This document shows positions 39,416-52,666 of a stretch of 64,000 nt of DNA, piece by piece (within the stretch, counting starts at the first letter, position 1; each line of letters starts with the position of its first letter). The translations under genes and the position numbers were made by a program. Under the pieces are notes generated by a model. It ran no database searches. It had not been told where the DNA came from and was given only the letters and a program-made list of their open reading frames with translations. The stretch covers positions 220,525 through 284,524 of the forward strand of contig JANPZU010000002.1 in assembly GCA_024707405.1 (NCBI GenBank), written 5' to 3'. The stretch is from Luteimonas sp. (GTDB lineage: Bacteria > Pseudomonadota > Gammaproteobacteria > Xanthomonadales > Xanthomonadaceae).

Positions 39416-39916
39416 TCAATCGAGCAGCAACGGATCGGTGTCGTTTTCGGTCGAAGCCATCGGCGCGAGCGTGGCCACGCCGTGGCCGCGTTCGGCCAGG
39501 TATTGCAGCCACTTGCCGAGGAACGTATTCATCCGCATCCGGTGATCGAGCACCTCGGCAGGTGGCGGGTACATGCCGATGACATCCTGCCAGCGGCGAC
39601 CGACATAGCAGTGCGTGGCTTCGGCCTGACGCGCGTCGCGATAGAGCCGAAGGTGTGCCGAAGGATCAGGTTCGCCGGTCACCGGATCGAGCATCGCGTA
39701 GCTCAGGCGCAGTTCCGTCGTGTAGCGATGCTGTTCAATCACGTCCAGGCGGATGTCGATGCCGTCGCCGATGCTCGACAGGTACATGCCGGGCGCGAGG
39801 TCGGCCGGTTCGAACAGCCGCGTCATCCGCCTGAAGTTCTCCGCGTACAGCCCCATCAGCCAGCTGAAACGGCTGAGACTGGGGACGCGGACATGGCGGG
39901 AGGCGAGCTGCTGCAT
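39416..39916 (-). CDS. DUF1249-family protein (YqiB-like)
   Basis: A 166-aa cytoplasmic protein of the DUF1249 family, function unknown. Characteristic blocks: LSRFSWLMGLYAENFRRMTRLF, the acidic/basic HRYTTELRLSYAM, LRLYRDARQAEATHCY, and KWLQYLAERGH near the end. Size is as usual. It converges on the lipoprotein gene with only 9 nt between stops, and I see no clear terminator there. Confidence 0.85.
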   Translation of the reverse strand: MQQLASRHVRVPSLSRFSWLMGLYAENFRRMTRLFEPADLAPGMYLSSIGDGIDIRLDVIEQHRYTTELRLSYAMLDPVTGEPDPSAHLRLYRDARQAEATHCYVGRRWQDVIGMYPPPAEVLDHRMRMNTFLGKWLQYLAERGHGVATLAPMASTENDTDPLLLD

Positions 39917-40035
39917 GGCTCGATCCTACACATTGAAGCTGTACGCCAACAGCATTGACGGGCCTGTGCCCACGGCATAACGTGATGCTTCTGCGTACGT
40001 GATCCGGCCCGTGCACCCACCGGGTCGTCGCCCGG

Positions 40036-40857
40036 TCAGAACATCCCGCGCTGGATGCCCAACGTGCTCATCACCTTGCTGGCGATTTCCTCGATCGAAG
40101 TGTGTGTGGTGCTGAGCACCGGGATGCGCTCGGCGCGAAACATCGCTTCGGCCGCTACCACTTCCCGCTTGCATGTTTCAAGTTGCGCGTATCGCGAGTT
40201 GGGCTTGCGTTCCTGACGGATCTGCTGGAGGCGCACCGGGTCGATGGTCAGTCCGAACAGCTTCTTGCGATAAGGGCGCAGGCGCGGCGGCAGGCGGTCG
40301 TGGTCGAGATCCTCGTCCGTGAGCGGGTAATTGGCCGCACTGACGCCATGCTGCAGGGCCAGGTAGACGCAAGTGGGCGTCTTGCCTGCGCGGGACACGG
40401 CCACCAGGATCACGTCTGCAGCGTCGTAGTTGATCGAGATGCCGTCGTCGTGGGTCAGCGCGAAGTTGATCGCATCAATGCGGCGGTGGTAGGTGTCGAA
40501 ATCCACCATGCCGTGCGCCTGCCCCACCCGGGACTGGCGCTTTTCGCCGAGTTCCTGCTCCAGCGGCTCGATGAAGGGCGCGAAGACGTCCAGCATCAAC
40601 GCCCCGCTCTCGGCGACCAGGGCCGACAATGCCGGATCGACGCAGGAATTGACCACGATCGGACGCGTCCCGTGCATTTCACCGGTTTCCCGGATGCGCA
40701 CGGCGGCTTCGCAGGCGCGCTCGTGGGAATCGACAAACGAAATCCGGTGAGTGGCGAAAGCGATTCCATTGAACTGCGTCAACAGGCTGTGGCCGATGGT
40801 TTCGGCGGTGATACCGGTGCCATCGGAAACGTAAAAGACGGGGCGGACGTTGGCCAA
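40036..40857 (-). CDS. ppsR: PEP synthase regulatory protein PpsR (DUF299)
   Basis: PpsR is a bifunctional kinase/pyrophosphorylase that inactivates PEP synthase by ADP-dependent phosphorylation of a Thr and reactivates it by phosphorolysis. The 273-aa protein starts at TTG ([19 protein letters not shown]), with AAAGGA 6 nt upstream; no ATG exists at a sensible place, and the ORF track wrongly extends to 41298. The P-loop-like [11 protein letters not shown] and the LFGLTIDP segment are family marks. It diverges from ppsA, its target, 112 nt away. Confidence 0.93.
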   Translation of the reverse strand: MANVRPVFYVSDGTGITAETIGHSLLTQFNGIAFATHRISFVDSHERACEAAVRIRETGEMHGTRPIVVNSCVDPALSALVAESGALMLDVFAPFIEPLEQELGEKRQSRVGQAHGMVDFDTYHRRIDAINFALTHDDGISINYDAADVILVAVSRAGKTPTCVYLALQHGVSAANYPLTDEDLDHDRLPPRLRPYRKKLFGLTIDPVRLQQIRQERKPNSRYAQLETCKREVVAAEAMFRAERIPVLSTTHTSIEEIASKVMSTLGIQRGMF

Positions 40858-40969
40858 GCGATATCCTTTCAGGTGATACCAGGCTCCAATGCCGGCATAC
40901 GAGGCTAAAATAGCGCTTTCGGTCGGGCGACGCCCGATCCCGCGATTCGACCCCTCCGGAGCGCCGTCC

Positions 40970-43363
<2,394 letters not shown>

Positions 43364-43387
43364 GGCGCAAGCCTGTTACTGCAATGG

Positions 43388-43413
43388 AAAAGCCCGGCAT
43401 CGCCGGGCTTTTT
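43388..43413 (+). terminator. Intrinsic terminator after ppsA
   Basis: Stem AAAAGCCCGGC, loop ATC, followed by a T-run; 24 nt after the ppsA stop, and usable for orn on the other strand too. Confidence 0.9.
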
Positions 43414-43436
43414 CGTCATGGCACCACAGGGCTGCC

Positions 43437-44006
43437 TCAGTCCTTCGCCAGTGCGCCAAGGTGCCTGCGGTAGTGTCGCAACTCCTCGATCGAATCCTTC
43501 ACGTCGCTCAGTGCGGTATGCGCGGCGGCTTTCCGCACACCGGCCAGTACACCGGGCGCCCAGCGACGCGCGAGTTCCTTGAGCGTGCTGACATCGAGGT
43601 TGCGATAGTGGAAGAACTTCTCCAGCTTCGGCATCTGCCGGTGCAGGAATCGCCGATCCTGGCAGATCGAGTTGCCGCACATCGGCGATTGTTTCGGCCC
43701 CAGCCATTGCTGCAGGAATGCGAGCGTGCGCGCTTCGGCTTCGGCCATGGAGACGCCCTCTTCCAGCACCCGGCGCCAGAGTCCGGATCGACCATGCTGG
43801 TTGCGGTTCCATTCGTCCATCGCTTCCAGCGTGGCCAGTGGATGCGCAATGGCGAACTCGGGCCCTTCCGCCAGGACGTTGAGTTCCGAGTCGGTGACGA
43901 TGGTGGCGATCTCGAGGATCGAATCCCGCCCGGTGTCGAGCCCGGTCATCTCCAGGTCGATCCAGACCAGGCGGCCACTGCCCTGCGCGGATTCTTGTTC
44001 TGCCAT
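43437..44006 (-). CDS. orn: Oligoribonuclease
   Basis: Degrades 2-5 nt RNAs and pGpG; essential in many gammaproteobacteria. The DEDDh exonuclease motifs are [10 protein letters not shown] (D17, E19), [12 protein letters not shown] and the His/Asp of [11 protein letters not shown] take the ATG at 44006 (189 aa, [17 protein letters not shown]); an upstream ATG at 44036 gives 199 aa. The ORF track to 44531 is an artefact. It diverges from the DUF2721 gene. Confidence 0.95.
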   Translation of the reverse strand: MAEQESAQGSGRLVWIDLEMTGLDTGRDSILEIATIVTDSELNVLAEGPEFAIAHPLATLEAMDEWNRNQHGRSGLWRRVLEEGVSMAEAEARTLAFLQQWLGPKQSPMCGNSICQDRRFLHRQMPKLEKFFHYRNLDVSTLKELARRWAPGVLAGVRKAAAHTALSDVKDSIEELRHYRRHLGALAKD

Positions 44007-44078
44007 GCGCTCGCGGATGCTGTCGGGACGCGGCATGATAGCGCAGCACATCCCCCGCCACGTCCAAGTCCCTCCGCC

Positions 44079-44558
44079 ATGCCACCCACCGCCGCCCTGA
44101 CCCACTACGCCATCCTCACGGCGATGCTCGCGCCGGCATTCTTCCTGACGGCGACGGCGGCATTGCTGGCATCGGCCAATGCGCGCCTGGCCCGGATCAT
44201 CGACCGCGCCCGGCAACTGCTCAAGGATCTGGGCGAAGTGGAGGATCCGGAAGACCGCAAGCTGCTGGAAGATCGCATCCTCGTGCAGCGCAGGCGCAGC
44301 GTGCTGATCCTGCGTGCCAGCCAGATGCTCTACGTGGCCATCAGCTGCTTCGTGGCGACCAGCCTGCTGGTGGCCGGCGACTCGTACTTCGACCATGTGT
44401 TCGGGCCTTGGCCGACCATCATGGCGGTGCTTGGCGTGCTGTCGATGTTCGCATCGAGCGTGTTGCTGTCCCGCGAAGCCGCACTGGCCGTGCGCGCCGT
44501 GAACGACGAAATGGACGATGCGCACCGGCACGCGAACCGGCGCAGTCCCTTGATCTGA
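44079..44558 (+). CDS. DUF2721 membrane protein
   Basis: A 159-aa inner-membrane protein of the DUF2721 family, function unknown. Three hydrophobic helices ([55 protein letters not shown]) flank a charged central helix rich in Arg, Glu and Asp ([20 protein letters not shown]). The ORF track starts at 43461, antisense to orn; the natural start is [14 protein letters not shown]. It ends 9 nt before the converging tadA stop. Confidence 0.85.
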   Translation: MPPTAALTHYAILTAMLAPAFFLTATAALLASANARLARIIDRARQLLKDLGEVEDPEDRKLLEDRILVQRRRSVLILRASQMLYVAISCFVATSLLVAGDSYFDHVFGPWPTIMAVLGVLSMFASSVLLSREAALAVRAVNDEMDDAHRHANRRSPLI

Positions 44559-44567
44559 AGTGCTTGC

Positions 44568-45044
44568 CTACAACGGTTGCTTGCCGCGCTTGGCGCGGAA
44601 GTAGTTGCTGAGCCGCTTGCCGGCCTCTTCGCCGAGCACGCCACCCACCACCTCGATGCGATGGTTGTGGCGCGGATCGGCGGCCAGGTCGAAGACGCTG
44701 CCGCAGGCACCGGTCTTGGGATCCGCCGCGCCGTAGACCAGCCGGGCCACCCGGGCATGCACCGCGGCCATCGCGCACATCGCGCAGGGTTCGAGCGTCA
44801 CGTAGAGCGTGCTGCCGACCAACCTGTGGTTGCCGGCCACCTGCCCTGCCCCGCGCATCGCCACGATCTCTGCATGCGCCGTCGGATCGTGGTCGATGAT
44901 GTTGCGGTTCCAGCCTTCGCCGATCAGCGTACCGTCAGCGTCCACCAGCACGGCACCGACCGGGATTTCGTCGAACTCGCGTTCGGCGCGATCGGCCAGC
45001 GCGAAAGCCTGCCGCATCCAATGCTCGTGGTCGAGCGCCGACAT
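44568..45044 (-). CDS. tadA: tRNA-specific adenosine deaminase
   Basis: Deaminates A34 to inosine in tRNA-Arg(ACG). The 158-aa protein has the zinc/catalytic motifs HAE (57-59) and PCAMC (86-90). Start [17 protein letters not shown]. Its ATG shares bases with the guaA stop (TGATG), so it is translationally coupled to guaA. The ORF track start at 45221 lies inside guaA and is rejected. Confidence 0.95.
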   Translation of the reverse strand: MSALDHEHWMRQAFALADRAEREFDEIPVGAVLVDADGTLIGEGWNRNIIDHDPTAHAEIVAMRGAGQVAGNHRLVGSTLYVTLEPCAMCAMAAVHARVARLVYGAADPKTGACGSVFDLAADPRHNHRIEVVGGVLGEEAGKRLSNYFRAKRGKQPL

Positions 45045-46609
45045 CACTCCCACTCGATGGTGGCGGGCGGCTTGCCGGAAATGTCGTAGACCACGCGCGA
45101 GACGCCACGCAGTTCGTTGATGATGCGGTTCGACACCCTGCCCAGGAAGTCGTACGGCAGGTGCGCCCAGTGCGCGGTCATGAAGTCGATGGTCTCCACT
45201 GCACGCAACGCGATCACCCACTCGTAGGCACGCGCATCGCCCACCACGCCGACCGATTTCACCGGCAGGAACACGGCAAACGCCTGGCTGGTCTTGTCGT
45301 ACAAGCCGGCGCGACGAAGTTCCTCGATGAAGATGGCATCGGCGCGCACCAGCAGGTCGGCGTACTCGGGCTTCACCTCGCCGAGGATGCGCACGCCCAG
45401 GCCCGGGCCGGGGAACGGATGGCGGTAGACCATCTTCGGCGGCAGGCCCAGTTCCACGCCGAGCCTGCGCACCTCGTCCTTGAACAGTTCGCGCAACGGC
45501 TCGACCAGCCCGAGCTTCATGTGCTCGGGCAAACCGCCGACGTTGTGGTGGCTCTTGATGACGTGCGCCTTGCCGGTCTTGCTGCCAGCCGATTCGATCA
45601 CGTCCGGGTAGATCGTGCCCTGCGCCAGCCAGCGGGCGTTGCTGAGCTTGTTGGATTCTTCCTCGAAGATCTCGACAAACAGGTTGCCGATGATCTTGCG
45701 CTTGGCCTCCGGATCGGCCTCGCCTTCCAGCGCCTTGAAATAGCGATCGGCGGCATTGACGCGAACCACCTTCACGCCGAGGTGCTCGGCGAAGATCGAC
45801 ATCACGTCGTCGCCCTCCTGCCAGCGCAACAGTCCGGTGTCGACGAAGACGCAGGTCAGCTGGTCGCCGATGGCCTTGTGCAGCAAGGCGGCCACGACCG
45901 AGGAGTCCACGCCACCAGACAGCCCGAGGATGACTTCATCGGAACCGACCTGTTCGCGCACGCGGGCGATCTGGTCGTCGATGATGTTGGCCGCCGTCCA
46001 CAGGGTCTGGCAGCCGCAGATGTCGACGACGAAGCGTCGCAGCAAGGCCTGCCCCTGCTTGGTGTGCGTGACTTCGGGATGGAACTGCACGCCGTACCAG
46101 CGCTTGTCTTCGAGCGCCATCGCGGCGACCGGGATGCGATCGGTGGTGGCGGTGATCGTCCATCCGGGCGGCGCCTTGGCGACATGGTCGCCGTGACTCA
46201 TCCATACGTCGATGCGTGGGTCGCCATCGTGGTCGCTCAATCCACCCAACAGCGCGTCATTGGCCAGCACTTTCACTTCGGCGTGGCCGAATTCGCGCTG
46301 GTCGGCGGCTTCGGTCTCGCCGCCGAGTTGTGCGGCCAGCGTCTGCATGCCGTAACAGATGCCGAGGATCGGCAAGGCACTGTCGAACACCTGCTGCGGT
46401 GCCGCGGGGGCACCATGCTGCGTGGTCGATTCCGGTCCGCCCGACAGGATGATGCCCTTAGCGCCGAACTTCGCGATCTCCTCCGGATCGTGATCCCAGG
46501 CCCAGATCTCGCAATAGACGCCCAGCTCGCGGATGCGGCGTGCGATCAGCTGCGTGTACTGCGCGCCGAAATCGAGGATGAGGATCTTGTCGGTATGGAT
46601 GTTGGTCAT
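45044..46609 (-). CDS. guaA: GMP synthase (glutamine-hydrolysing)
   Basis: Makes GMP from XMP, ATP and glutamine. 521 aa: class I glutamine amidotransferase with nucleophile in [10 protein letters not shown] and the later [14 protein letters not shown]; then the ATP pyrophosphatase with [16 protein letters not shown]; then the C-terminal dimer domain with the ending [15 protein letters not shown]. The start [15 protein letters not shown] is standard; the ORF track adds 27 residues read from a repeat. It follows guaB, separated by a REPIN-like repeat. Confidence 0.97.
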   Translation of the reverse strand: MTNIHTDKILILDFGAQYTQLIARRIRELGVYCEIWAWDHDPEEIAKFGAKGIILSGGPESTTQHGAPAAPQQVFDSALPILGICYGMQTLAAQLGGETEAADQREFGHAEVKVLANDALLGGLSDHDGDPRIDVWMSHGDHVAKAPPGWTITATTDRIPVAAMALEDKRWYGVQFHPEVTHTKQGQALLRRFVVDICGCQTLWTAANIIDDQIARVREQVGSDEVILGLSGGVDSSVVAALLHKAIGDQLTCVFVDTGLLRWQEGDDVMSIFAEHLGVKVVRVNAADRYFKALEGEADPEAKRKIIGNLFVEIFEEESNKLSNARWLAQGTIYPDVIESAGSKTGKAHVIKSHHNVGGLPEHMKLGLVEPLRELFKDEVRRLGVELGLPPKMVYRHPFPGPGLGVRILGEVKPEYADLLVRADAIFIEELRRAGLYDKTSQAFAVFLPVKSVGVVGDARAYEWVIALRAVETIDFMTAHWAHLPYDFLGRVSNRIINELRGVSRVVYDISGKPPATIEWE

Positions 46610-46642
46610 CGTCGGCTTCGTGGGAAAACGTGTGTCCTTGCC

Positions 46643-46732
46643 GTCATTCCCGCGAAGGCGGGAATCCATTCTTCCAGCATGCCGAGGCAATGAAGGGCGT
46701 CGAAAATGGATCCCCGCATTCGCGGGGATGAC
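46643..46732. repeat. REPIN-like paired inverted repeat
   Basis: Two palindromic REP-type units face each other over 90 bp. Each arm begins GTCAT(T/C)CCCGCGAA and ends GG(A/G)ATCCATT (24 of 28 positions agree), and each folds into its own hairpin. It lies between guaB and guaA, where it could stabilise mRNA or attenuate transcription. Confidence 0.85.
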
Positions 46733-46750
46733 AACTGATGGTGATGGCGA

Positions 46751-48238
<1,488 letters not shown>

Positions 48239-48301
48239 TCATTCTACCGCGACCAAGGGGTTCCAGGCACGCCACCGGAAGGACACTTCGTCGCAGCCGG
48301 G

Positions 48302-49168
48302 TCAACCGGCCGGGTTGGCCGCCTCGGCGGCTTCAAGGGTGTTCTGCATCAGGGTGGCGACCGTCATCGGCCCCACGCCACCCGGCACGGGCGTGATCCA
48401 GCTGGCCCGCTCGGCAGCGGCTTCGAACTGCACGTCGCCGGTCAGGCGGCCATCGTCGAGCCGGTTGATGCCGACATCGATGACCACCGCGCCCGGCTTC
48501 ACCCAGTCCCCCGGGATCAGGGCCGGGCGACCGACCGCCACGACCAGGATGTCGGCCTCGCCCACGTGCCGCTGCAGCACGTCCTTGGGCGTGAACTTGT
48601 GGCAACTGGTGACGGTGCAACCGGCGATCAACAGTTCCAGCGCCATCGGCCGGCCGACATGGTTGCTCACGCCGACGATGGTCGCGCTCTGCCCGCGCAC
48701 GGGTTTGTCGGTATAGGCCAGCAGCGTGGTGATGCCGCGTGGCGTGCAAGGACGCAGGCCGAACTGGCGCAGCGCGAGGTGGCCGACGTTCTCGGGATGG
48801 AAGCCGTCCACGTCCTTGCGCGGGTCGATGCGGTGGATCAGGCGCGTGGCATCAGGGATGCCGGGCAGCGGCAACTGCACGAGGATGCCGTGCACCGCCG
48901 GGTCGGCATTCAACCTGTCGATCAGCGCCAGCAGTTCCGGCTCGGACGTGCCCGCCGGCAAGTCGTGGTCGAAGGCCTGGATGCCCACCTTCTCCGCGGC
49001 GCGGCGCTTGTTGCGCACGTAGGACTGCGAGGCCGGGGCGCTGCCCACCAGCACCACGGCCAGACCGGGGCGCGACAGCCCGGCGGCCACGCGTGCATCG
49101 ACGCGGCACTTGAGTTCTTCCAGAAGCGAATCGGCGATGCGCTTGCCGTCGAGGATCCTGGCGGTCAT
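48302..49168 (-). CDS. folD: FolD bifunctional methylene-THF dehydrogenase/cyclohydrolase
   Basis: Interconverts 5,10-methylene-, methenyl- and 10-formyl-tetrahydrofolate with NADP. 288 aa. Motifs: [15 protein letters not shown] (catalytic Tyr/Lys), [26 protein letters not shown], the Rossmann-binding [15 protein letters not shown] and the end [16 protein letters not shown]. Supplies one-carbon units for the purine pathway that also feeds guaB-guaA next to it, though it has its own gap of 93 nt to guaB. Confidence 0.96.
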   Translation of the reverse strand: MTARILDGKRIADSLLEELKCRVDARVAAGLSRPGLAVVLVGSAPASQSYVRNKRRAAEKVGIQAFDHDLPAGTSEPELLALIDRLNADPAVHGILVQLPLPGIPDATRLIHRIDPRKDVDGFHPENVGHLALRQFGLRPCTPRGITTLLAYTDKPVRGQSATIVGVSNHVGRPMALELLIAGCTVTSCHKFTPKDVLQRHVGEADILVVAVGRPALIPGDWVKPGAVVIDVGINRLDDGRLTGDVQFEAAAERASWITPVPGGVGPMTVATLMQNTLEAAEAANPAG

Positions 49169-49269
49169 GCGTGGGGAGGCGCGGGCGGGACGTTCATTGT
49201 CTCATGCCCCACGCCGACGCTCACGCTTATCATCATCGCTGGCGCAACGATACGAGGGATAAAAAACCG

Positions 49270-49575
49270 ATGGCCGCTGACGAGATCGACACCACCCGGA
49301 TCGAAGCCGCCGTGTTCCGGCGCCTGCGCTCGCACCTGGTGGAACGCAGGCCCGACGTGCAGAACATCGACCTGATGATCCTCGCCGGTTTCTGCCGCAA
49401 CTGCCTGGCCGACTGGTACCGCGAGGCCGCTGCCGAGCAAGGCCTCGCGATCGACAAGGATGAAGCCCGCGACATCGTCTATGGCGGATCCTTCGCCGAC
49501 TGGAAGGGCCAGCACCAGCGCGAAGCGACGCCGGAGCAACTGGCCGCGTTCGAAGCCAGCCGGCACGAGCGCTGA
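49270..49575 (+). CDS. DUF1244-family protein
   Basis: A 101-aa small helical protein of the DUF1244 family (function unknown). The block FRRLRSHLVERRPDVQNIDL followed by AGFCRNCLADWYREAA is diagnostic; two Cys in FCRNC are conserved. The ATG at 49270 with GAGGGA upstream is preferred to the ORF-track start. It is followed 9 nt later by an alpha/beta hydrolase. Confidence 0.87.
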   Translation: MAADEIDTTRIEAAVFRRLRSHLVERRPDVQNIDLMILAGFCRNCLADWYREAAAEQGLAIDKDEARDIVYGGSFADWKGQHQREATPEQLAAFEASRHER

Positions 49576-49584
49576 GCGGCCGGC

Positions 49585-50355
49585 ATGGCGCGCTTCATCG
49601 TTTTGTTGCTGGGCGCGCTGCTGGTCGCGTGGCTGGCCTTGTGCCTGTTCCTGTTCGTGGTGCAGCGCAAGTTGATCTATTTCCCGGACTACACGCGCAC
49701 AGAAGCGAGCGGCACCGACTACGCGCTTGAACGCGACGACGCGGTGCTGCGCGGCTGGATCGTCAATCCCGGCCAGACGTCGGCGATCCTGTATTTCGGC
49801 GGCAACGCCGAAAGCGTGCAGGCCAACCGCGGGGATTTCGCCCGCTGGTTCCCGGGTCGCACCGTCTACCTGCTTGCCTATCGCGGTTACGGCGCCAGCG
49901 ATGGAGTACCGACCGGCCCGGTATTGCTGGACGATGCCCTGGCCTTCTTCGATGACGTGCAGTCGCGCCATCCGGGGCAACCGGTTTCCGCCATCGGCCG
50001 TAGCCTGGGCAGCGGCATCGCCAGCCATGTCGCATCGCATCGACCCGTGGATCGGCTGGCGCTGGTCACGCCGTTCGACAGCCTCGCCAGCGTCGCCGCC
50101 ACGCACTATCGCTGGCTGCCGGCACGCTGGCTGATCCGCGATCCCTATCGTTCGGACGAAGCGCTGCGCGGCTATCGACAACCGATCCTCGTGCTGCGCG
50201 CGGGTCGAGACATGGTGGTGCCGGCCGCCAACACCGACGCATTGCTGGCCGCACTGCCCTCGCCTCCCCGGGTCGTGGCCATCGACAAGGCCGACCACAA
50301 CGACATACAGGCGTTCCCTGCCTTCGGCGAAGCGCTGTCGGACTTCATGCACTGA
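49585..50355 (+). CDS. Membrane-anchored alpha/beta hydrolase (BEM46/ABHD13-like)
   Basis: A 256-aa hydrolase with an N-terminal membrane anchor (FIVLLLGALLVAWLALCLFL) followed by QRKLIYFPD, typical of the bacterial BEM46-like group. Oxyanion region YFGGNAES, the nucleophile elbow GRSLGSG (IGRSLGSGIA), acid in RAGRDMVVP and His in ADHND. It should face the periplasm. Probably co-transcribed with the DUF1244 gene; substrate unknown. Confidence 0.85.
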   Translation: MARFIVLLLGALLVAWLALCLFLFVVQRKLIYFPDYTRTEASGTDYALERDDAVLRGWIVNPGQTSAILYFGGNAESVQANRGDFARWFPGRTVYLLAYRGYGASDGVPTGPVLLDDALAFFDDVQSRHPGQPVSAIGRSLGSGIASHVASHRPVDRLALVTPFDSLASVAATHYRWLPARWLIRDPYRSDEALRGYRQPILVLRAGRDMVVPAANTDALLAALPSPPRVVAIDKADHNDIQAFPAFGEALSDFMH

Positions 50356-50383
50356 CGCACACAGTCGACGGCACTATCCACTA

Positions 50384-51427
50384 TCACGCCGGCTGCGCAT
50401 CCTCGACCGCAGGCGGTTCTGGCACGGCTTCCTGCGCTGGAATTTCTTCGGCTGGGCAAGGCGGCAATCCATCTCCCCCGCTGCAATCGGTACAGCATTG
50501 CGACGCCTCGCCCGTTATCGGCGCAGCACTGGAAGACAGCAAAGATGGCTGGGCCAACGCCAGCAGGTCGCGCTCGTCGCGCAATTCCAGCAGCACCGCC
50601 CAGTCCTGGCGATTGAGGTCGCATGCATCGGGTGCATCCGGCGAGCATTCGCGGTCGTCGATGCCGCGCAACGGCAGCCGCGACAGGCGGCCCGTTCCGT
50701 CGAGCGTGATCATGCGCATGGTCACGCCATCGAAGACGTTGCCGCCGACCAGGTACAGCACGCCATCGTCGATGCCGACCACGATGTCGCAATGCATGTT
50801 CAGGCCGCCATCGTTGCCGGCCAGTTGCGCCATCACGCCATCGAAGCCGTACACCCGCGACGGCACCCGCACGTAGCACAGCAGGTCGCCCTGCTTCGCC
50901 TTCGCGGTCTGCGGATAGGCCACGCGATAGGCATTGCCCAGCGGATCGCGATAGGCACGGCGCACGTAGTTCACGTGGCTCGCCGACCCCCGGTAGCCGG
51001 GCACGCCGGCCTTGCCCATCACCCAGGACACGAAGGCCGCCGACCAGGGCGTATCGACCACGAACCAGCGGCACCAGGCCGGGGCCGCGACGCCTTCGGC
51101 CGAGCCACAGGCGGACGCGGCCTGCGTTTGCCAGAGCAAGCCGCCATCGCGCCAGTATTCGATGACGCGCTCCCATGCCGGCTGCCCGTTGGCCAGCCTC
51201 GCCGTTTCGGCTTCGCGCACGCGGCTGCCGGACAACCTGCCCTCGGCATCGATGAAGGGGCGGTACCAGAGGCGATGCTCGGTGCAAGCCGTGGCGGCGA
51301 TGCGTCCGGCGACCGTGCCGGAGGCGGCGTACATGGCCGGCGATGCGCAGGGATCGGCTGCCCTGGACGGCAACGGCAGCAACAGCGACAGAAGCAGCAG
51401 GCAGGCGAACAGCCGGCAACGGGGCAT
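50384..51427 (-). CDS. Exported DUF2272 protein
   Basis: A 347-aa protein with a signal peptide (MPRCRLFACLLLLSLLLPLP, cleaved after SRA). The central block WSAAFVSWVMGKAG, then SASHVNYVRRAY, QGDLLCYVR and MHCDIVVGID are DUF2272 marks, a CHAP/NlpC-like papain-fold relative, so a peptidoglycan- or amide-cleaving role is possible. The C-terminus adds a Cys-rich, Pro/Glu-rich tail (QCCTDCSGGDGLPPCP) not needed for that fold. The huge ORF-track frame to 52342 overlaps moeB and is an artefact. Confidence 0.82.
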   Translation of the reverse strand: MPRCRLFACLLLLSLLLPLPSRAADPCASPAMYAASGTVAGRIAATACTEHRLWYRPFIDAEGRLSGSRVREAETARLANGQPAWERVIEYWRDGGLLWQTQAASACGSAEGVAAPAWCRWFVVDTPWSAAFVSWVMGKAGVPGYRGSASHVNYVRRAYRDPLGNAYRVAYPQTAKAKQGDLLCYVRVPSRVYGFDGVMAQLAGNDGGLNMHCDIVVGIDDGVLYLVGGNVFDGVTMRMITLDGTGRLSRLPLRGIDDRECSPDAPDACDLNRQDWAVLLELRDERDLLALAQPSLLSSSAAPITGEASQCCTDCSGGDGLPPCPAEEIPAQEAVPEPPAVEDAQPA

Positions 51428-51495
51428 CGCATCGCTTCCTTGGGATGATGTCAGCCTAACGACAGTCTGCCCGCGGACGGGACAAGACGATGTGA

Positions 51496-52626
51496 TCAGC
51501 CCGCGCAGAATGCCGCGTAATCGATGTAGCCGGGGAACGGCTTGCCGTGTGCGCAGACCGGGCAGTCGGGATCGGGCTGCAGGCGCGTTTCGCGGAAGCG
51601 CATGCTCAGCGCATCGAAATGCAGCAGGCGGCCGACCAGCGGATCGCCGAGTCCGAGCAGCAGCTTGAGTGCCTCGGTCGCCTGCAGCAGGCCGATGACG
51701 CCCGGCAGCACGCCAAGCACGCCGACCTCGCTGCAGTTGGGCGCGGCTTCCGGCGGCGGCGGCTCCGGGAACAGGCAGCGGTAGCACGGCGCGCTGCCGC
51801 GATGGCGCCCGGCATCGAACACGCCCACCTGCCCTTCGAAGCGATGCACGGCGCCATAGACCAGCGGCTTGCCGAGCTTCACGCAGGCATCGTTGAGCAG
51901 GTAGCGGGCGGCGAAGTTGTCGGCGCCGTCGACCACGACATCCACACCGTCGAGCAGGCGTTCGATGTTGTCCGAACTCGCCCGCTCGGGGATCGCGTCG
52001 ATGTCCACGCGCGGGTTGAGCGCCGACAGCCGCGTCGACGCGGAATCGACCTTGGGCATGCCGAGGTCGGCATCGACATGCAGGATCTGCCGCTGCAGGT
52101 TGCTGCGGTCGACGGTGTCGTCGTCGGCGATCCGGAGCTGGCCGATGCCGGCAGCCGCCAGGTAGAACGCCGCCGGCGAGCCGAGTCCACCGGCACCAAG
52201 CACCAGCACGCTCGCGGCCTCCAATCGGCGCTGGCCCTTCGCACCGATCTCCGGCAGTTTCATGTGCCGCGAATAGCGCTCGTGGAAATCCTGGTCGACC
52301 TGCGCCGCCGGTCGCGTGAACGGCAAGCCTTCTGCCTGCCACATCGCCGAGCCGCCGCGCACCGAGGCCACGCGCGCATAGCCCAGGCGTTGCAGGGTTT
52401 CGGCCGCCAGCAGCGAGCGCCCGCCGCTCTGGCAGATCAGCAGCACTTCCACGTCGCGATCGGGCAGGTGCCGCTGGGGATCGCCTTCCAGTTCCGCGCG
52501 CGGGACGCCGCGCGCGCCTTCGGCCATGCCCAGTTCGTGTTCGTGATCCTCGCGCACGTCGATCAGGAGCGCGCCCTGCATCAGGCGCTGGTTGGCTTCA
52601 CGGGGCGTGAGTTCGCGGATCGACAT
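51496..52626 (-). CDS. moeB: Molybdopterin-synthase adenylyltransferase with N-terminal rhodanese domain
   Basis: A 376-aa fusion. Residues about 1-105 form a rhodanese (LIDVREDHEHELGMAEGARG; active Cys in LLICQSGGRS). Residues about 118-376 are a ThiF/MoeB E1-like adenylyltransferase: VLGAGGLGSPAAFYLA, DDDTVDRSNLQRQ, VDGADNFAARYLLND, and zinc pairs CYRC and CPVC. It adenylates the C-terminal Gly of MoaD or ThiS, and the rhodanese may supply sulfur. It lies 40 nt after moeA on the same strand. Confidence 0.93.
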   Translation of the reverse strand: MSIRELTPREANQRLMQGALLIDVREDHEHELGMAEGARGVPRAELEGDPQRHLPDRDVEVLLICQSGGRSLLAAETLQRLGYARVASVRGGSAMWQAEGLPFTRPAAQVDQDFHERYSRHMKLPEIGAKGQRRLEAASVLVLGAGGLGSPAAFYLAAAGIGQLRIADDDTVDRSNLQRQILHVDADLGMPKVDSASTRLSALNPRVDIDAIPERASSDNIERLLDGVDVVVDGADNFAARYLLNDACVKLGKPLVYGAVHRFEGQVGVFDAGRHRGSAPCYRCLFPEPPPPEAAPNCSEVGVLGVLPGVIGLLQATEALKLLLGLGDPLVGRLLHFDALSMRFRETRLQPDPDCPVCAHGKPFPGYIDYAAFCAG

Positions 52627-52666
52627 GCCGCGATTATCGCGCCCACCACGACCCCATGCGTGAAAT

